60,000 nucleotides of DNA, taken from assembly GCA_009760855.2 (NCBI GenBank), contig WPIO01000087.1, forward strand, positions 703,001-763,000. Direction: 5' to 3'. The translations under genes were made by a program, and so were the position numbers. Of the stretch, positions 1 to 12,295 are shown one piece after another; the stretch's first letter is position 1, and every line of letters begins with the position of its first letter. The stretch comes from Cristatella mucedo. Taxonomy: Eukaryota; Bryozoa; Phylactolaemata; Cristatellidae. The notes under the pieces are model-generated. The model worked only from the letters and a program-made list of their open reading frames with translations, did no database searches and had not been told where the DNA came from.

Positions 1-600
1 ACGCGATGTCGGCCGGCTTGCGCATCGTCGGCGTAAAGCTTGAAAAGTTACGCACAGCGGTTCTGCCGAGGGTGCCGCGAGACCGAGAACAGCGCTAGAG
101 CAAAGCATTCACCATGCGACCCTTCCGTGCTGAGTACAAGTAGCAGAGCCGCGTCGGTATCTTCGGTCGACCCGCAGTTCAATAGCTTGCTAGAATGATT
201 AAACCTTTTTTCTTCAAATCAGCTCCGCTGGCTTCTAAATAGCGACGACCTGCGGGCACTAGCCGCAGCCAATCGCCGCGGTGGGTGTGAGCATGTCAGC
301 CATGGTGCTTGTTCGTCAAAGAAGCGCTGTCTATCGAGTTGTACCTGCGCCCAGAGGCTCCGGGATTTCCACCGAGCAGACAGGGGCAAGAGGCCCGTGA
401 CTTATGTGCAGGGTGGCTTGGTGCTCATGCAACGGATAGTTACAGCACGATATCGTAGTGCTTATTTGACACGAACTCAGTGGTTACTCATCAAGTTAAA
501 ATAGGACGCGATTTCGTCGTTGGTCACGTTCAGAGATTGATGCTGGAAAAGGGATAGCTCAGATCGCTGCCACAATATAAGGGGCGGGGAGGGGCAAATG
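1..600. other. unassigned stretch
   Basis: No coding frame, repeat or RNA gene is recognisable here. The first 400 bases are moderately GC-rich with no long open frame on either strand. Confidence 0.5.
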
Positions 601-633
601 GCTCCTGACTTCACCACCGCTTGTACGCTTGGA

Positions 634-869
634 TCTCTCTCTGTCTCTCTGTCTCTCTGTCTCTCTGTCTCTCTGTCTCTCTCTGTCTCTCTCTGTCTCC
701 CTGTCTGTCTGTCTGTCTCTCTTTCTCTCTGTTTGTCTGTCTGTCTGTCTCTCTTTCTCTCTGTTTGTCTGTCTGTCTGTCCGTCCGTATGTCTGTCTGT
801 CTGTCCGTCCGTATGTCTGTCTGTCTGTCTCTCTTTCTCTCTGTTTGTCTGTCTGTCTGTCCGTCCGTA

Positions 870-932
<63 letters not shown>
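634..932. repeat. CT / CTGT pyrimidine microsatellite
   Basis: About 300 bases of almost pure pyrimidine on the plus strand, built of CTCT and CTGT units with CCGT and TTTCTCT variants and an internally duplicated block. The long open frames through it in several frames (Ser/Leu/Cys/Val-rich on plus, Arg/Asp/Thr/Gln-rich on minus) are artefacts of the repeat. Confidence 0.97.
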
Positions 933-1067
933 GCCTTCAACCGCACGGTGGACATTCGCAATTGGCTGGGGGAACCATTTCTCAAATTGAATGGCGATTC
1001 AGCAAACTTAATACTTAGGAGCAACTGAAATGTTACCCAGTGATTGAATAGTCCAGCCTTCTAAGTA

Positions 1068-1860
1068 GCATTGGTCAGCGTGTCTCCTCACGCACTGGTA
1101 AGAAATCTAGGTGTTCTCATTCAAAAATGACTTTTAACTAGTTAACTACACGCCAGGTGAATCCGAGTGAAAACTCGGATCTGCTAAGATAAGAAGAGCA
1201 TAGACATTCTCTAAAGCGATGCATATGCGACATCCCATATGACCGAAGGCACTTTATACTTGCAAAATCTGCCTACCTATGCATTGAGAGGCTCACAGTT
1301 GCTGCAGAACTTTGCAGCTAGGCTTGCCTGTCACGAACGTCAAAACTTCCGCAAAAAACCACTTCTCACGAACCGGCAATAGCTCCCTGTCAAACCGTGG
1401 ATCGACTTAAAAATCGACTTCACAAGCTCCGTCGCTTCTTTTCATGTCCATTCATTCTCTAGCTCGTGCCAAGCCGTTGGAAGTACTTAGTATTAACCGG
1501 TCTTGCATTGCACCACATGCTCTTGTGATTCGAGTCGTTCTATTGTGCCTTTAACGAGCCTCAAATGCTTTCGAGACACAGGATTCGGCTTACACACACC
1601 TATTTAGGACAGCATTTAGTGGGTCCCTGTGATTCGTCCTTGATGTGCTTATGCATGCTGACACTGCGCATGCTGCCACTAGCCACATTTGCATGCTGAC
1701 CGTGTGCATGTCACCCCTAACCATGTTATTCATTTCGTTTGTTTTTCAAGCATGATTTTACTTACCATTCAGTTGCATTTCACTTTACAGCAAATGTAAA
1801 GCGCCTAGAGAGAGATTAAGTTCTCTGAGGGCGCTTTATCAAGTGAATTATTATTATTAT
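1068..1860 (+). mobile_element. LINE-A (L2/CR1-like) old 3' fragment
   Basis: This is a decayed C-terminal reverse-transcriptase region plus 3' UTR. The stretch near 1110 matches the region that reads RNLGV in better copies. From about 1600 it follows the family 3' UTR (cagcatttagtgggtccctg, repeated gcatgctgac motifs), then the hairpin agcgcc...gggcgct and a terminal ATT repeat at about 1850-1860. Many stops and frameshifts make it a dead copy. Confidence 0.8.
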
Positions 1861-1861
1861 G

Positions 1862-1990
1862 GTTCAATCTCATGGAACTCGCTCCCAATTGATGTCGCGA
1901 CATCCCTTACCTTGGCAGCATTTAAATAGAAGCTAAAAATACACATTCCTCGCAGAATTTTCTCAGTCCGCAAATCCAGCTAGAGATTTT
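1862..1990 (+). mobile_element. LINE C-terminal remnant, other family
   Basis: Directly after the LINE-A tail a short frame reads WNSLPIDVATS...LAAFK, which is the usual C-terminal signature of L2/CR1-type reverse transcriptases. The DNA differs from both LINE-A and LINE-B. Too short to classify further. Confidence 0.45.
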
Positions 1991-2119
1991 GCTCTCTTGG
2001 GGCGTTAAGTGAAAGTATAAACATAATTTTAAGGTTATTGTACCTTGCAATCGCAAAGCAAATGGAATGGTTAGGCTTAGTGCTAAGCGCCACCGAGCCT
2101 TACGTTCAAACGTAAGCGT

Positions 2120-2290
2120 CGTATATAACTCACAGTTGCATAGCTCCCCGAGAGAACTTAATCTCTCTCTCCAGTGGCTTCACATATGGCACAGGACTCG
2201 AGCCCACGACCTTGGTCATCAAATACATTCACTCTGACCTTGGTTCGAAGCAAGCACCTAAACCACTGGGCCTAAACAGCACAGCATCGA
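2120..2290 (-). mobile_element. SINE2 (tRNA head, LINE-A-like tail)
   Basis: Reads on the minus strand. It has a tRNA-like B-box (gggctcgagtcc), a head that matches the copy at 24300-24440, and a tail with a hairpin around gagattaagttctctc, as in LINE-A. A small open frame starting inside it at 2212 has no recognisable product. Confidence 0.7.
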
Positions 2291-2549
2291 ACTCCGAACG
2301 CTTGCAGGGAAGTGGTCTTTTGCTGAAAGAACGAAGCGAGCAACCGGAGCTAAAGCTCGATGAGCATCAGATCTCACAACTCCTTGGACCCAAGGTGAAT
2401 ATCGAAGAAGCAGTTATCTCCGCCTGAAAGCAGGCTTATTGTAACGCAGGTCAGTGATAAAAACATCCCTCCGACCTGATATAATTGAACGACGAAATAG
2501 TTATCTATTATTGACGGGAAGCTGCCCTTAAAAAGTTGCTTCAGGTGAC
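2291..2549. other. unassigned stretch
   Basis: No gene or repeat recognised. A 71-codon plus frame (2212-2427) starts inside the preceding SINE and resembles nothing I know. Confidence 0.4.
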
Positions 2550-2722
2550 CATCATCTTAGCTGATTTAACAGCCTCATCTGTTAAGCGGCAGAAGAGACT
2601 TATCGGCCATCACTTCCGCTTTCCGTTGACAATCAAGGATCGCCCACTGCAGGATTTGAACCCAGGACCTCGGTCGTGAAGAGTGAGCACCTTACCTTCT
2701 ATCTTACCGAGGCTATCACGCG
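2550..2722 (-). mobile_element. SINE1 (tRNA-derived)
   Basis: Minus-strand copy. The 3' body at the left (agctgatttaacagcctc, then the complement of the ggctcttctg block) leads to the cgatcct linker and a tRNA-like head with B-box gggttcaaatcc. Same family as 11475-11645 and 55985-56165. Confidence 0.8.
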
Positions 2723-3329
2723 CCAGTGCAATGGCATCCGTAAGCGCATCGCTAGGCTTTGAAAGTCGATAAACTAAATGCATAGAAAATCAAATGTAGA
2801 GTGTTCAAGTCACGCCGGTAGAGGATTGACGGTGCAACAGGCTCAGCTTCTTGAAGGAGCTTTACTTCTTTCTTCTGTCAGACGGACCGATATTAGCCGC
2901 TGCGTGTCGAAGTGCCTCACGTGAGCTTGTTGACCTTGGGTTACTCGAGGTCACTCCAATTTTAAGGGAATCGCTTCTTTTTTGTGGTCGCTTAATAGAT
3001 TGTCACTGTAGACTGACTGGTTTACGTTGCGAGTGGTTCGTCAGCCGAGCGGCGAGCCGTCGGCGTTCGGCCGCAGACTCGCCGCTAAAGAGGAGGTCTA
3101 TTTATTTGTTAGCACTTCTTCCGAATATTTTAACAGCTAACCTGATGGCTGCTGAGGTGGACGGCTCGTACGAAAATGAGAGTTACAATAAGCTTTTCAA
3201 GGGAGCCAATGAGCAGAATCTGTCAAAAAGTTCTCGACCTTGCACTAACACCTCTCAAGGTCGTGGTTTAGGCCTCTCTACCAAAATCCTGGCAACTGCC
3301 GAATTTGAATAGCGATAGAAAAGCGCTAG
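2723..3329. other. unassigned stretch
   Basis: Contains a 153-codon plus frame opening at a TTG (2851-3312) with no recognisable domain or splice context. I do not regard it as a supported gene. Confidence 0.4.
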
Positions 3330-3445
3330 CGAATATCTCCACCGCTTGACGTTGGCAACAGAGAATCGCCCAATTCTGGATTTGAACCCACGACATCGGT
3401 CACAAAGAGCGAGCACCTTATCCCCCCGGGCTATCGCTGGCTCTA
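3330..3445 (-). mobile_element. SINE1 head fragment
   Basis: Minus-strand copy with B-box gggttcaaatcc and the block gagcaccttatcc...gggctatcgctgg that is also seen at 8700-8815. The 3' body is reduced. Confidence 0.7.
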
Positions 3446-3963
3446 TTAATCCTCTGCGATTTCCCTGGATGTCTCACTGCGGATGAGATGCTGCATAGTG
3501 GTCTTGCGAAACTACAGCGACTGGAGCGTTCAGTACGATAGGACACGGAAGCCGGCCTCGCAGCTGGCTTCAGCCCGGCTGCAGCGGAGGAGCAGCAGCG
3601 GGCCAGAGGTCAACGACGATTGGTCAATGTAGCGGCAATGTAGTTTCCAAAGAAAGTGCAGCAGCCGAGACGAGATCGATCCGCTATCCGGGGGCGAGTA
3701 GCTCAGGCAATTTGCGCTGCAAGAGAAGCCAGGCGCCCCCGATCGCCTTGTCAGGTCGACGACAAAAAGCACCAATCAACCGATAGTAGGAAGTGCAGCA
3801 TCAAAACGCATGACCTTTCCGCCACCCTTCGGGTCGAGTATTTAGAAGCCGCAGAGAGGCAAACGCAGTCACCGATCGAAAGTAAGACCGACCAAAAGCG
3901 GCAAAAGACGCGGCAGATCCGCATACGCAAGCAAGGCAGACAGCGCGACGAGCCGCAGTCGAA

Positions 3964-4049
3964 GATTTGACCTTGCCAGATTTGACCTTGCCAGATTTGA
4001 CCGTGCCAGATTTGACCTTGCCAGATTTGACCTTGCCAGATTTGACCGT
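3964..4049. repeat. 15-bp tandem repeat, about 5.7 copies
   Basis: The unit gatttgaccttgcca repeats in head-to-tail register; the third and last units carry ccgt instead of cctt. On the minus strand it reads as a repeated SNLAR pentapeptide, which is not evidence of coding. Confidence 0.97.
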
Positions 4050-4149
4050 TTCGATAGGCAGAGATAAACCGACGGCCCGTCGGGCGTCCCGCAGCTAGCT
4101 ACGCGCTGCAGCGGATTATAGACGCTCTGCCGAAACTGCATCCGCCGCT

Positions 4150-4315
4150 TGACACGGTTGTCAGCGGGTCTTAGCCCAGGGGTAAAGTGATCGCTCTTGG
4201 CTCTCCCGCTATCCAGATCGCGGGTTCGAGTCCTACAGAGGGCGATCATTGACTGCTGCAAGCGGTGGTGATAACGGTGAAGGCTCTTCTGTCGCTATAT
4301 AAATGTGCAGGCAGA
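4150..4315 (+). mobile_element. SINE1 (variant tRNA head)
   Basis: The head contains an A-box-like tagcccaggggtaaagtg and B-box gggttcgagtcc. The shared SINE1 body follows (ctgcaagcggtggtgataac, aaggctcttctgtcgctata). The head differs from that at 11475, so members carry different or strongly diverged tRNA-like 5' parts. Confidence 0.75.
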
Positions 4316-4474
4316 ATAGCACATCGCAGGGGAAGGTATGTTTAAGTCTGCCTCGATGGTGCTAATTGGCATAGTCATCTCCGCGTGTGAAGCACCGGTC
4401 AGTGCTGCTGCAGTAAAGAGCCATTCGATGGCACCAGCACCGGTCCCTAAACACGAGTCCTTGCGACATCGCAG

Positions 4475-4620
4475 CTCTGCTAAGTTAAGCAATTCACTGC
4501 TTGTTTGGCTAATGGGTATAGTGCTCGACTTTGACCGCCGAGGTCGCAGGCTCAAATCTCGCAGCATATACCAAGCATCTGGAAACAGATTTGGTTCTCT
4601 GAGGGCGCGATACGAACGAA
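4475..4620 (+). mobile_element. SINE2
   Basis: Plus-strand tRNA-like head (ggctaatgggtatagtgctc, B-box aggctcaaatctc) followed by a tail with gatttggttctctgagggcgc, the 3' half of the LINE-A hairpin. Open frames over it are incidental. Confidence 0.65.
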
Positions 4621-4689
4621 CCATATTTTTTCCTGCTCTGCTTCTCCCCAGCGGCACGCTCGGCGTCTGCCGCAGGTCTCCTCCCAGGG

Positions 4690-5000
4690 GCGGGGGGGGG
4701 GTGGGGCAGCGCGACTGCGACCGAGCGCTGGCCTTTCTGTCGATGGGGTCACTGAATTTATCAGGCGCTTTGCGGTCGAATGATTTCAGGCAGCGGCTTA
4801 TCAGCCTTCACCGGACATTGTTTTTACCCTGAGCCAAGCTGTAAGACAATCTCGACCGCTAAGAACGGTGCATGTTGGGCTCGCTGCAATCTTTCCGAGC
4901 TCCGAGTGGCGCCGAATGGCGGCAACCCTGCGGCGCGACGAGGCGGCGGTAGGCGACGGCGGTAGGCGACGGAGGTAGGCGACGGAGACTCGGCTTTCTC
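4690..5000. repeat. poly-G run and short GGCGGTAGGCGAC tandem repeat
   Basis: A G-rich run lies near 4690-4708, and a 12-13 bp repeat (ggcggtaggcgac and variants) repeats about four times from 4941 to 4988. The rest of the stretch to 5500 shows no gene. Confidence 0.8.
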
Positions 5001-5509
5001 GCCGCTAATGTGAGTGAGCCAAAGCTCCGTCGACTGCCAGCTGCCGACTTCCGACTTGCCGCTTCCGGCTTGCCCCGCGACCTTCGCCGGTTTCGCTAGC
5101 GCTCTCGGCTTCGAAGCGCAGCTGGTGAATCACGGCAGCAGAGTAAAAAAGGCGAAGGCAGGCAATAACCGGATGCAATCGTATAATATTGTGGCCATGC
5201 CTTCTCTGACAATTCGTCTGTCTTCTGCCTCTTGCTGCAATAATCTGTCGTCAGCAGCAATGTTCAATTCCTTTTGAGCGTAATTACTATGTCGCACTTT
5301 GTATGGCTTGTAATTATGACTTGATGCAAGCGCGTCTCCGAGATTTCATCGCCGCAGACGAATGTCATTCAGTTGATATAAATGCAATCGGAGCATACAA
5401 TCTATATTAAAGTTGCCAACGATCGACCCGAACAAGCAAAGTCGAGCCGCAGCAGCCAGTCCCTGCCTGGATCTCGCTTAAGTGAAGAGCGAAAGAAGAA
5501 ATTGACATA

Positions 5510-5760
5510 CAATTGTATAATTATATATACAATTATTATATAAATATATAATTATATGTATTATATACATATATAATTATATATTATTATATTATATTAT
5601 TATTATATTATACATAATATATATAATAAATGTTATTGGTTTTTTATTATACACATATATATATATATATATATTATATATTTGTATTATATATATTATA
5701 TATATATATATATTAATTATATATATTTAATTCATATATATTGTAAATTATATGATTATA
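5510..5760. repeat. AT-rich / TA microsatellite
   Basis: Almost pure A+T with runs of alternating TA around 5655-5725. No coding content. Confidence 0.95.
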
Positions 5761-6074
5761 ATAAAAAAAATTGAGCGAAGATAAAAATAGCGGTGCATTG
5801 TTTTCTCACATCGAGATTTATTGGAGTCTGTAAGTCAAAACTGAACGCCCATAAGAACTTCGTCTCTAGCGGGAGCGATCTCAATACTTTCTGCCTACCA
5901 GTCCAGTACTCCACCGATTTAGCTATCAGGCTGCACTTCGTTCGGCGTTCAACGCAGGGCATTGGAGTCTTCGCTCAAAATGTGCCGCTATGTACTAAAG
6001 CCAAATTAAATTACATGTTAGCTGATCCGAATGCCACATTTTAATAGAGGCATGTGACTCATGTAACGTTAATC

Positions 6075-6190
6075 CTGCTCTCAATGGTCAATACTGAATC
6101 ACCCACTGCAGGACTCGAGCCCACGTCCTGGGTCGTAAATAACGTGCACCTTAGCCCTTGGCTAAGACTCAGAGGCATGTCCTGACGAAC
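6075..6190 (-). mobile_element. SINE1 head fragment
   Basis: Minus-strand copy: cacccactgcaggactcgag and the B-box complement gggctcgagtcc, with a head like the 2550-2722 copy. The flanks at 5761-6074 show nothing recognisable. Confidence 0.6.
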
Positions 6191-6239
6191 TGTGGGAATG
6201 AGCGCGCGTTAATGTACCCTTACAATGACCTAGGTCTGC

Positions 6240-6415
6240 CAGTTAATTAGTCCATAAGAGTCACTTGCATCGCACGCTTGCTGTTCCCGACCGAGGCTGT
6301 GGGTTCGAATCCGGCCGTGGACGATTCTTCATTGCCGTGGCGAGCGGTGGTGATAGCTTTTATGGCTCTTCTGCCATTATACAAACTGTCACAGTTAAAT
6401 CAGCAAGTATTTTTT
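6240..6415 (+). mobile_element. SINE1
   Basis: Plus-strand copy with B-box gggttcgaatcc at about 6301 that fits the pol III consensus. It is followed by the SINE1 body (cgagcggtggtgatagc, ggctcttctgcc, aaatcagcaagt). Confidence 0.8.
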
Positions 6416-6647
6416 AAGTACTTCATGATACATCAGTAGTACTGCTGAGACGTTACAGGAATGATGGGTATTAGAAAAGGTGAGATAATTTGCTTATTTT
6501 CATATATAGCTGCAACACACTCTCGTAGCTGAAATTTAGCATTGAAAACTAGAAATTCGTAGGTATTAGAGCTTCAAAGGCTTTCTAAATGGTGGCCAGG
6601 CCTATTTATCTGCTAGCAATCTCTGCACAATGCTCCCTTTTTACGCA

Positions 6648-7390
6648 ACTTTTTATCAAAGCATTTAGTGGGTCGATGTGTATCATCCTGCGTGTGCATA
6701 TGCATTGTAATGTAATGTAATGTAATGTATCTCCGTCAGTAACTCCACAAAGTCATAAAGACCATGTGGGTGTTACGCAGGAGAGTTTTGTATAGAGCAC
6801 TCACAGCCTAAGCGGCTTTCGGTACGCATTCGGTAGCCAACAGACTTCGTCTCACGCAACACAGAGAAAGTGGGAAGCATAGCAGAGTCAGGAGAGCAGT
6901 TGAGGTAGTGATTAGCATAGAAGTAGCAGCTCAGGACCGCTGAAAAAGATGTGCCATAGTCGGCGGTTGGAGAGTAGATGTCGTTGCGTAAGAATTGTGG
7001 AAGCGAGCTCCACAGTCTAGGACCTGCAGAGCTAAAGCTTCTGTCGCCAACGGTCTTTAAGCAGAGGAATGGAACAGCTAATTTATTGTCCACACAGGAC
7101 CTGAGGGCGTGAACAGGCTGAAACTGATGCAACAGTTCAGCTAGGTACGAAGGAGCCAAGCCGTGGGGGGCCTTGCGGGTCAGCGTAAGAACATTCTGAC
7201 GCTGCATATGCTGCCATCAACCATATTTGCACGCTGACCTTGTGCACAGGTAGCCTCTAACCATATTGTATTTGCTGTTTATTGAGCATGCTACCACTAA
7301 ACATTCGGCCACGTTTCCTTTGCAGCATATATAAAGTGCGTAAAAATAGATTGAGCTCTCTAAAGGCTAAAGGATAATTATATAGTTAGT
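6648..7390 (+). mobile_element. LINE-A 3' UTR, split by a LINE-B insertion
   Basis: The first part (6648-6699) is the LINE-A 3' UTR from agcatttagtgggtc to a tgcatatgc motif. LINE-B then intervenes on the minus strand. The LINE-A UTR resumes at about 7200 with tgcatatgctgcc and runs to the 3' hairpin region near 7335-7375. The tgcatatgc at both edges is a candidate target-site duplication. Confidence 0.75.
6700..7200 (-). mobile_element. LINE-B C-terminal reverse-transcriptase fragment
   Basis: The minus frame 6773-7207 reads as the last part of an L2/CR1-type reverse-transcriptase ORF: HGLAPSYLAELL near the start, then GDRSFSSAGPRLWSSLP. It is followed by a 3' UTR that ends in a TGTAA pentamer array at 6703-6728. 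The family differs from LINE-A in protein, UTR and terminal repeat. Severely 5'-truncated. Confidence 0.85.
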
Positions 7391-8699
7391 ATAAATTTGT
7401 AAATTTGTTCTGCACATTCGTGCGTTCCGTATATGCAACTCAACGTGAATGCTGACCCAGTGTAGATGAACATATTTGATGCAGTTCAGTATATGCCCTT
7501 TGTATAAGAGAAACATTAAATTAAATCACGAAATGCGCCCTTATTTTTCCTCCTATGCAGATTTAGCTCCATCACTGAAGAACTCTAAGCACGGCAATCA
7601 GTGCAGCAGGCTAACCAGTTTCGTGAGTGGATACTCAGGCCCGCCGTCTTAAGAAAATCTAATATTTTCAGTAAATTTTTACGGGTCAGGCTATTGACTA
7701 TAAATTTGACAACAGGATGCAGCTATTGCGCTTGTAGTGCTTAGCCACGCCTTATGAAGCCGTGCGTCCACCCGACGTCGGTGAAACCATGAACTTCCAG
7801 CAGCTCAGGCCACGAGCAATGCAAGAGCACTAAGCCACATTTGCTCGAGAAACACAATACGATGAACCAATTGAACGGTCGTAGTACGAAGTACGAACGC
7901 AGCTTAAGCGTACCCATATTCAAGGATCGCTAATTCAAGCTCATACCCGAAGAAGCAACTCGCATAGTGGCAGCCTTGAAATACTCTAGCGGATTGGGTT
8001 CAGTTAAGAAATCAATCGCGCGATCCATTGACGAGGGAGAAAACGCCCCTGCTGGCCGAGCTGTCGTCTGCTCTGACGCTCTTTGGCCGCCTGAGATAGA
8101 TCGCGTAATTGTGCGTTGCATACGATTGCAGATGCGACGAGTTTTCTACAGAGCGCGAGCTTTCGTCGCAAGGAAACCAATCATGATCGCTCTGGCGTCG
8201 GTGAAATTCCGAGTTCCCGCCGCCGAATTTCTATTCCAGCGAGGAACGAGCGCTAGCCGCGGTGTCAGCCAAGGTTCGTGCGCTGCAAGTGGCCAAGCGT
8301 TGCGAAAATCGACAGAGACGCTGAGAAGGAAGCGAGACAGAAGCGAAGACACGACAGGAAGCGAGACGCTGAGAAGGAAGCGAGACAAAGAGCTGCTGTC
8401 TGCTGTGCACGAGCTACGCTACACGCGCAGCAGTCGTGGTGAGCAGCGCGAGAAGCACGTGGTTGCGCACGAGACGTGGGTGCGTTTTCGAAAAGAAGCG
8501 GAGAGAGCGCCGCTGGAGGACGAGGAGAGGCGCTCATCGGTCGTAAGCGCCGAGTACTGACTGCTTCGCGACAATTAGTAGTGGCATCCTCGCATTGTGT
8601 GGACAGCCAAGTCACCGACACGAAGTTCCAACTTAGCAGTGCGGAGCTCTACGCGTTGCCACGAGGTGAAAGTTATGAACACACTGAAACACGTATCGC
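7391..8699. other. unassigned stretch
   Basis: GC content rises across this stretch. A 197-codon plus frame (7967-8560) is rich in Arg/Glu/Ser and contains a 48-bp-spaced duplication (gagacgctgagaaggaagcg at 8315 and 8363). No domain is recognised and no splice sites support it, so I leave it uncalled. Confidence 0.4.
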
Positions 8700-8815
8700 C
8701 ACCGCTTGCACCGTGGGCACTACAGGATCGCCCGCTCAAGGATTCGAATCCACGACCTCGGTTTTAAAGAGCGAGCACCTTACCTCCTGGGCTATCGCTG
8801 CCACGCGCCATTTGC
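8700..8815 (-). mobile_element. SINE1 head fragment
   Basis: Minus-strand copy with B-box ggattcgaatcc complement at about 8740 and the block gagcaccttacctcctgggc. It is closely related to the copy at 3330-3445. Confidence 0.75.
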
Positions 8816-8999
8816 TTTGTGCGTTCACGTTGCACGGGCAGGCGAACTTGCTAGGAAAGAGTGACGGAAGTCTGAAAAGGATGTCGCAGAAATTAACTGA
8901 CGGCTGCGATTCCCTTATCGAAGCGAGTTCAAGCGCTTTTGCTATTGCCACATAGCTCAAGGCAAGCGGACTTGAACGTGGAGCAGACGCGGTCCCCTA

Positions 9000-9960
<961 letters not shown>

Positions 9961-10020
9961 GGCTAAAGTATATACGCATGCTAAATTTTTTAATACATAT
10001 TTGTATATCTATGTGTATGT

Positions 10021-10249
<229 letters not shown>

Positions 10250-11474
10250 ATATAAATACCTGCGAGTGACTTTAAAATGTGCCAAAAAGTGCATCTAGAA
10301 CAGCTCAAAAATGTACATTTGGTAAAAGGAACTAAAATGAACAGAACACGGCGCCGAGCTTTCAAACTAGCAGCACTGCATAGAGCAGCTACGATCTGGC
10401 GAGTCCGAGGAATCTTTTGCAGTTAGCTTCGCCTGGGTCAAGTGAGCGTACAAGCGTACTATCGCAGTGCCCACAAGCAATTAACTGTGGACCTCTGGGG
10501 TCGCGCCTCCACTGTCCTTGCCCTCGAGATCTTCTCGCACCCTCACGGCTCGGTCCTACCTACCAGCAAACCCAATCGCCTCGATATATGCTAGCTGCGG
10601 CCGACGCGGAAGTACACTGTGGCTTAGTGCAGACAGATATAGCGGAAGCCGGCAGTCATGAATCTGTGGCTTCGTGCCCTCCACGTAGCTTCAGCTGATC
10701 GAAGCTCCGAAAAGTGGCTTCCAAAAAATAGCCGATTAATGTAACCAATGCGAGCTTCAGACAGCTAGCATAACTTGCCAAAAATAATTGACCTTATAGA
10801 GTGTCCTGCGGTCTTTTCGCACGAGATAGAGACCGCCGACGTTAAAGTTACGTTCTTTATGTGTAACGAGGTGTAATCGATCGCCATGGTCAATTTAAAT
10901 ACAGAGCTGACGATTAAAGAGCCTCATCTTAAAATGGTGGCACAGCGGCCTTTTCTTCACTGTCACCCAGCTGGACGCGTGCAGGAATGAGCGGCCCCTG
11001 ACGAAGGCGCGCTCACAGCCGGGAGCGTGCGGTTTCGAGGTGCGTGCAGCTAACCGACGGGCTAAGGCACAGCGGTAACGCCCATGACCGAAACCTCGCC
11101 GTCACAGTGGGAAATAAGAGTCGCCGTCGCTTGGCGACGGGCGCGCGCGCGCGCGTGATGTGTTTGCGGCGCTGCGCTCACGGCGTCAGGCGCGTCGCGC
11201 TCTCGGCGCGGCGCTACATCCAGCCGCTCGCTCGTCGCGCCGCGAACGCCGCCGATTTCGTTCCCTGCCGCCGCCGCGGCGTCTGAAACTGGCGCCGGCC
11301 GACAGCTTCGGAAGGCGTCCCATTTTCGAGCGAGCGCGTGACTCCCGATCGGGTCGCGCGCCAGCGCTTGACTACCGGGCCCGAGGCCCGGTACCGCGGG
11401 GTTAGCGCCCGGGGGGGGGGGTCGGGCCGTTTGACCGGTTGGGCCGGTCGGGCCGGTTGAATGCATGGTATGCC
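10250..11474. other. unassigned, CpG-rich in its second half
   Basis: 10250-10980 shows no gene; a 93-codon plus frame at 10417-10698 is unrecognised. 10980-11430 is CpG-rich, with GC alternation at 11140-11155 and a G-run at 11411-11420. It could be a promoter region, but no linked exon is visible. Confidence 0.35.
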
Positions 11475-11645
11475 GTGATGGCACACTAGGTAAGGTGGTT
11501 GCTTTCACGACCTCGGGACCGAGGTCGTGGGCTCGATTCCTGCGGTGGGCGATTCTTTATCGCCACTGCAAGCGGTGGTGATAGCCATAAAGGCTCTTCT
11601 GTCGCTGTACAAAAAAGAGGCCGTTTAATCAGCTAGGTTTTTTTG
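11475..11645 (+). mobile_element. SINE1, near-complete
   Basis: One of the best copies. Tract order: A-box-like ggcacactaggtaaggtgg, a small hairpin cgacctcgg/ccgaggtcg, B-box gggctcgattcc, linker cggtgggcgattctttatcg, body ctgcaagcggtggtgatagc, aaggctcttctgtcgctgta, and the end tttaatcagctagg followed by a T-run. Confidence 0.85.
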
Positions 11646-12233
11646 ACGCTGTTCGCCGGACAATATCACTTAAGGACCGAGAGACGTCGCCGCCCGCGCG
11701 ACGTCGGTCGCCTGGCTGCCTAGCGGGATGTCAACGATGTCTCGTGCGGCGAGAGTGACCGATGCCGCAGCAATGGCTCGCAGGTTTCGCTCGAGGTCAT
11801 TCTCGCGTCGAGGTTACCGTCGTGTCGAGGTCGTCCTACCGCTCTCTAGAGCTCAGGGGTGAATTGGATTAGGTAACGGAGGCTTCCTCCTTAATGTTTG
11901 TTCTGTCCTTTATCCCAGCCGGTGCGGTAATTTTGTAATAGGGGGATATCTGCCTGATTGTTTTGATCGCCAGGCCAGACGCCGAATAAGGAACTCACTA
12001 CCGCAGGCCTCTCTACTGCACAGGCGCGGACCGGTGGCCCCGACAGCGGGAGCTCGTGCCTGCCAAGGACGCAATCGCGAATGGCGGAAGTCGCTCCTGC
12101 CTCGGGTCGCTTTGGAGAAACGGAGCAAAACTGTGAGAAGGCGGCGGCACGTCGAACGGCCGCGCCCGAGATCTCCGGAGAATCCGTCGAAGTGCGGCAT
12201 GTCGCACAGCGGTGCCTAGCGGGAGCTGGGAAA

Positions 12234-12235
<2 letters not shown>
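11646..12235. other. unassigned GC-rich stretch
   Basis: CpG-rich with overlapping short frames in several phases but no recognisable domain. Confidence 0.35.

Positions 12236-12295
<60 letters not shown>
12236..12295. repeat. perfect (CGG)20 array
   Basis: Twenty uninterrupted CGG triplets between gggaaagg and accagcg. It creates poly-Gly and poly-Arg frames only. Confidence 0.98.

Noticed and set aside
598-1028. Overlapping 130-137 codon frames rich in Ser/Leu/Cys or Arg/Thr/Asp
   Set aside because: They are translations of the CT/CTGT microsatellite and stay open in several frames for that reason.
4163-4250. Possible tRNA gene (and similar B-box sites at 6300, 11526 and 56051)
   Set aside because: No matching acceptor stem or cloverleaf. 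Each is followed by the same SINE1 body, so they are SINE heads.
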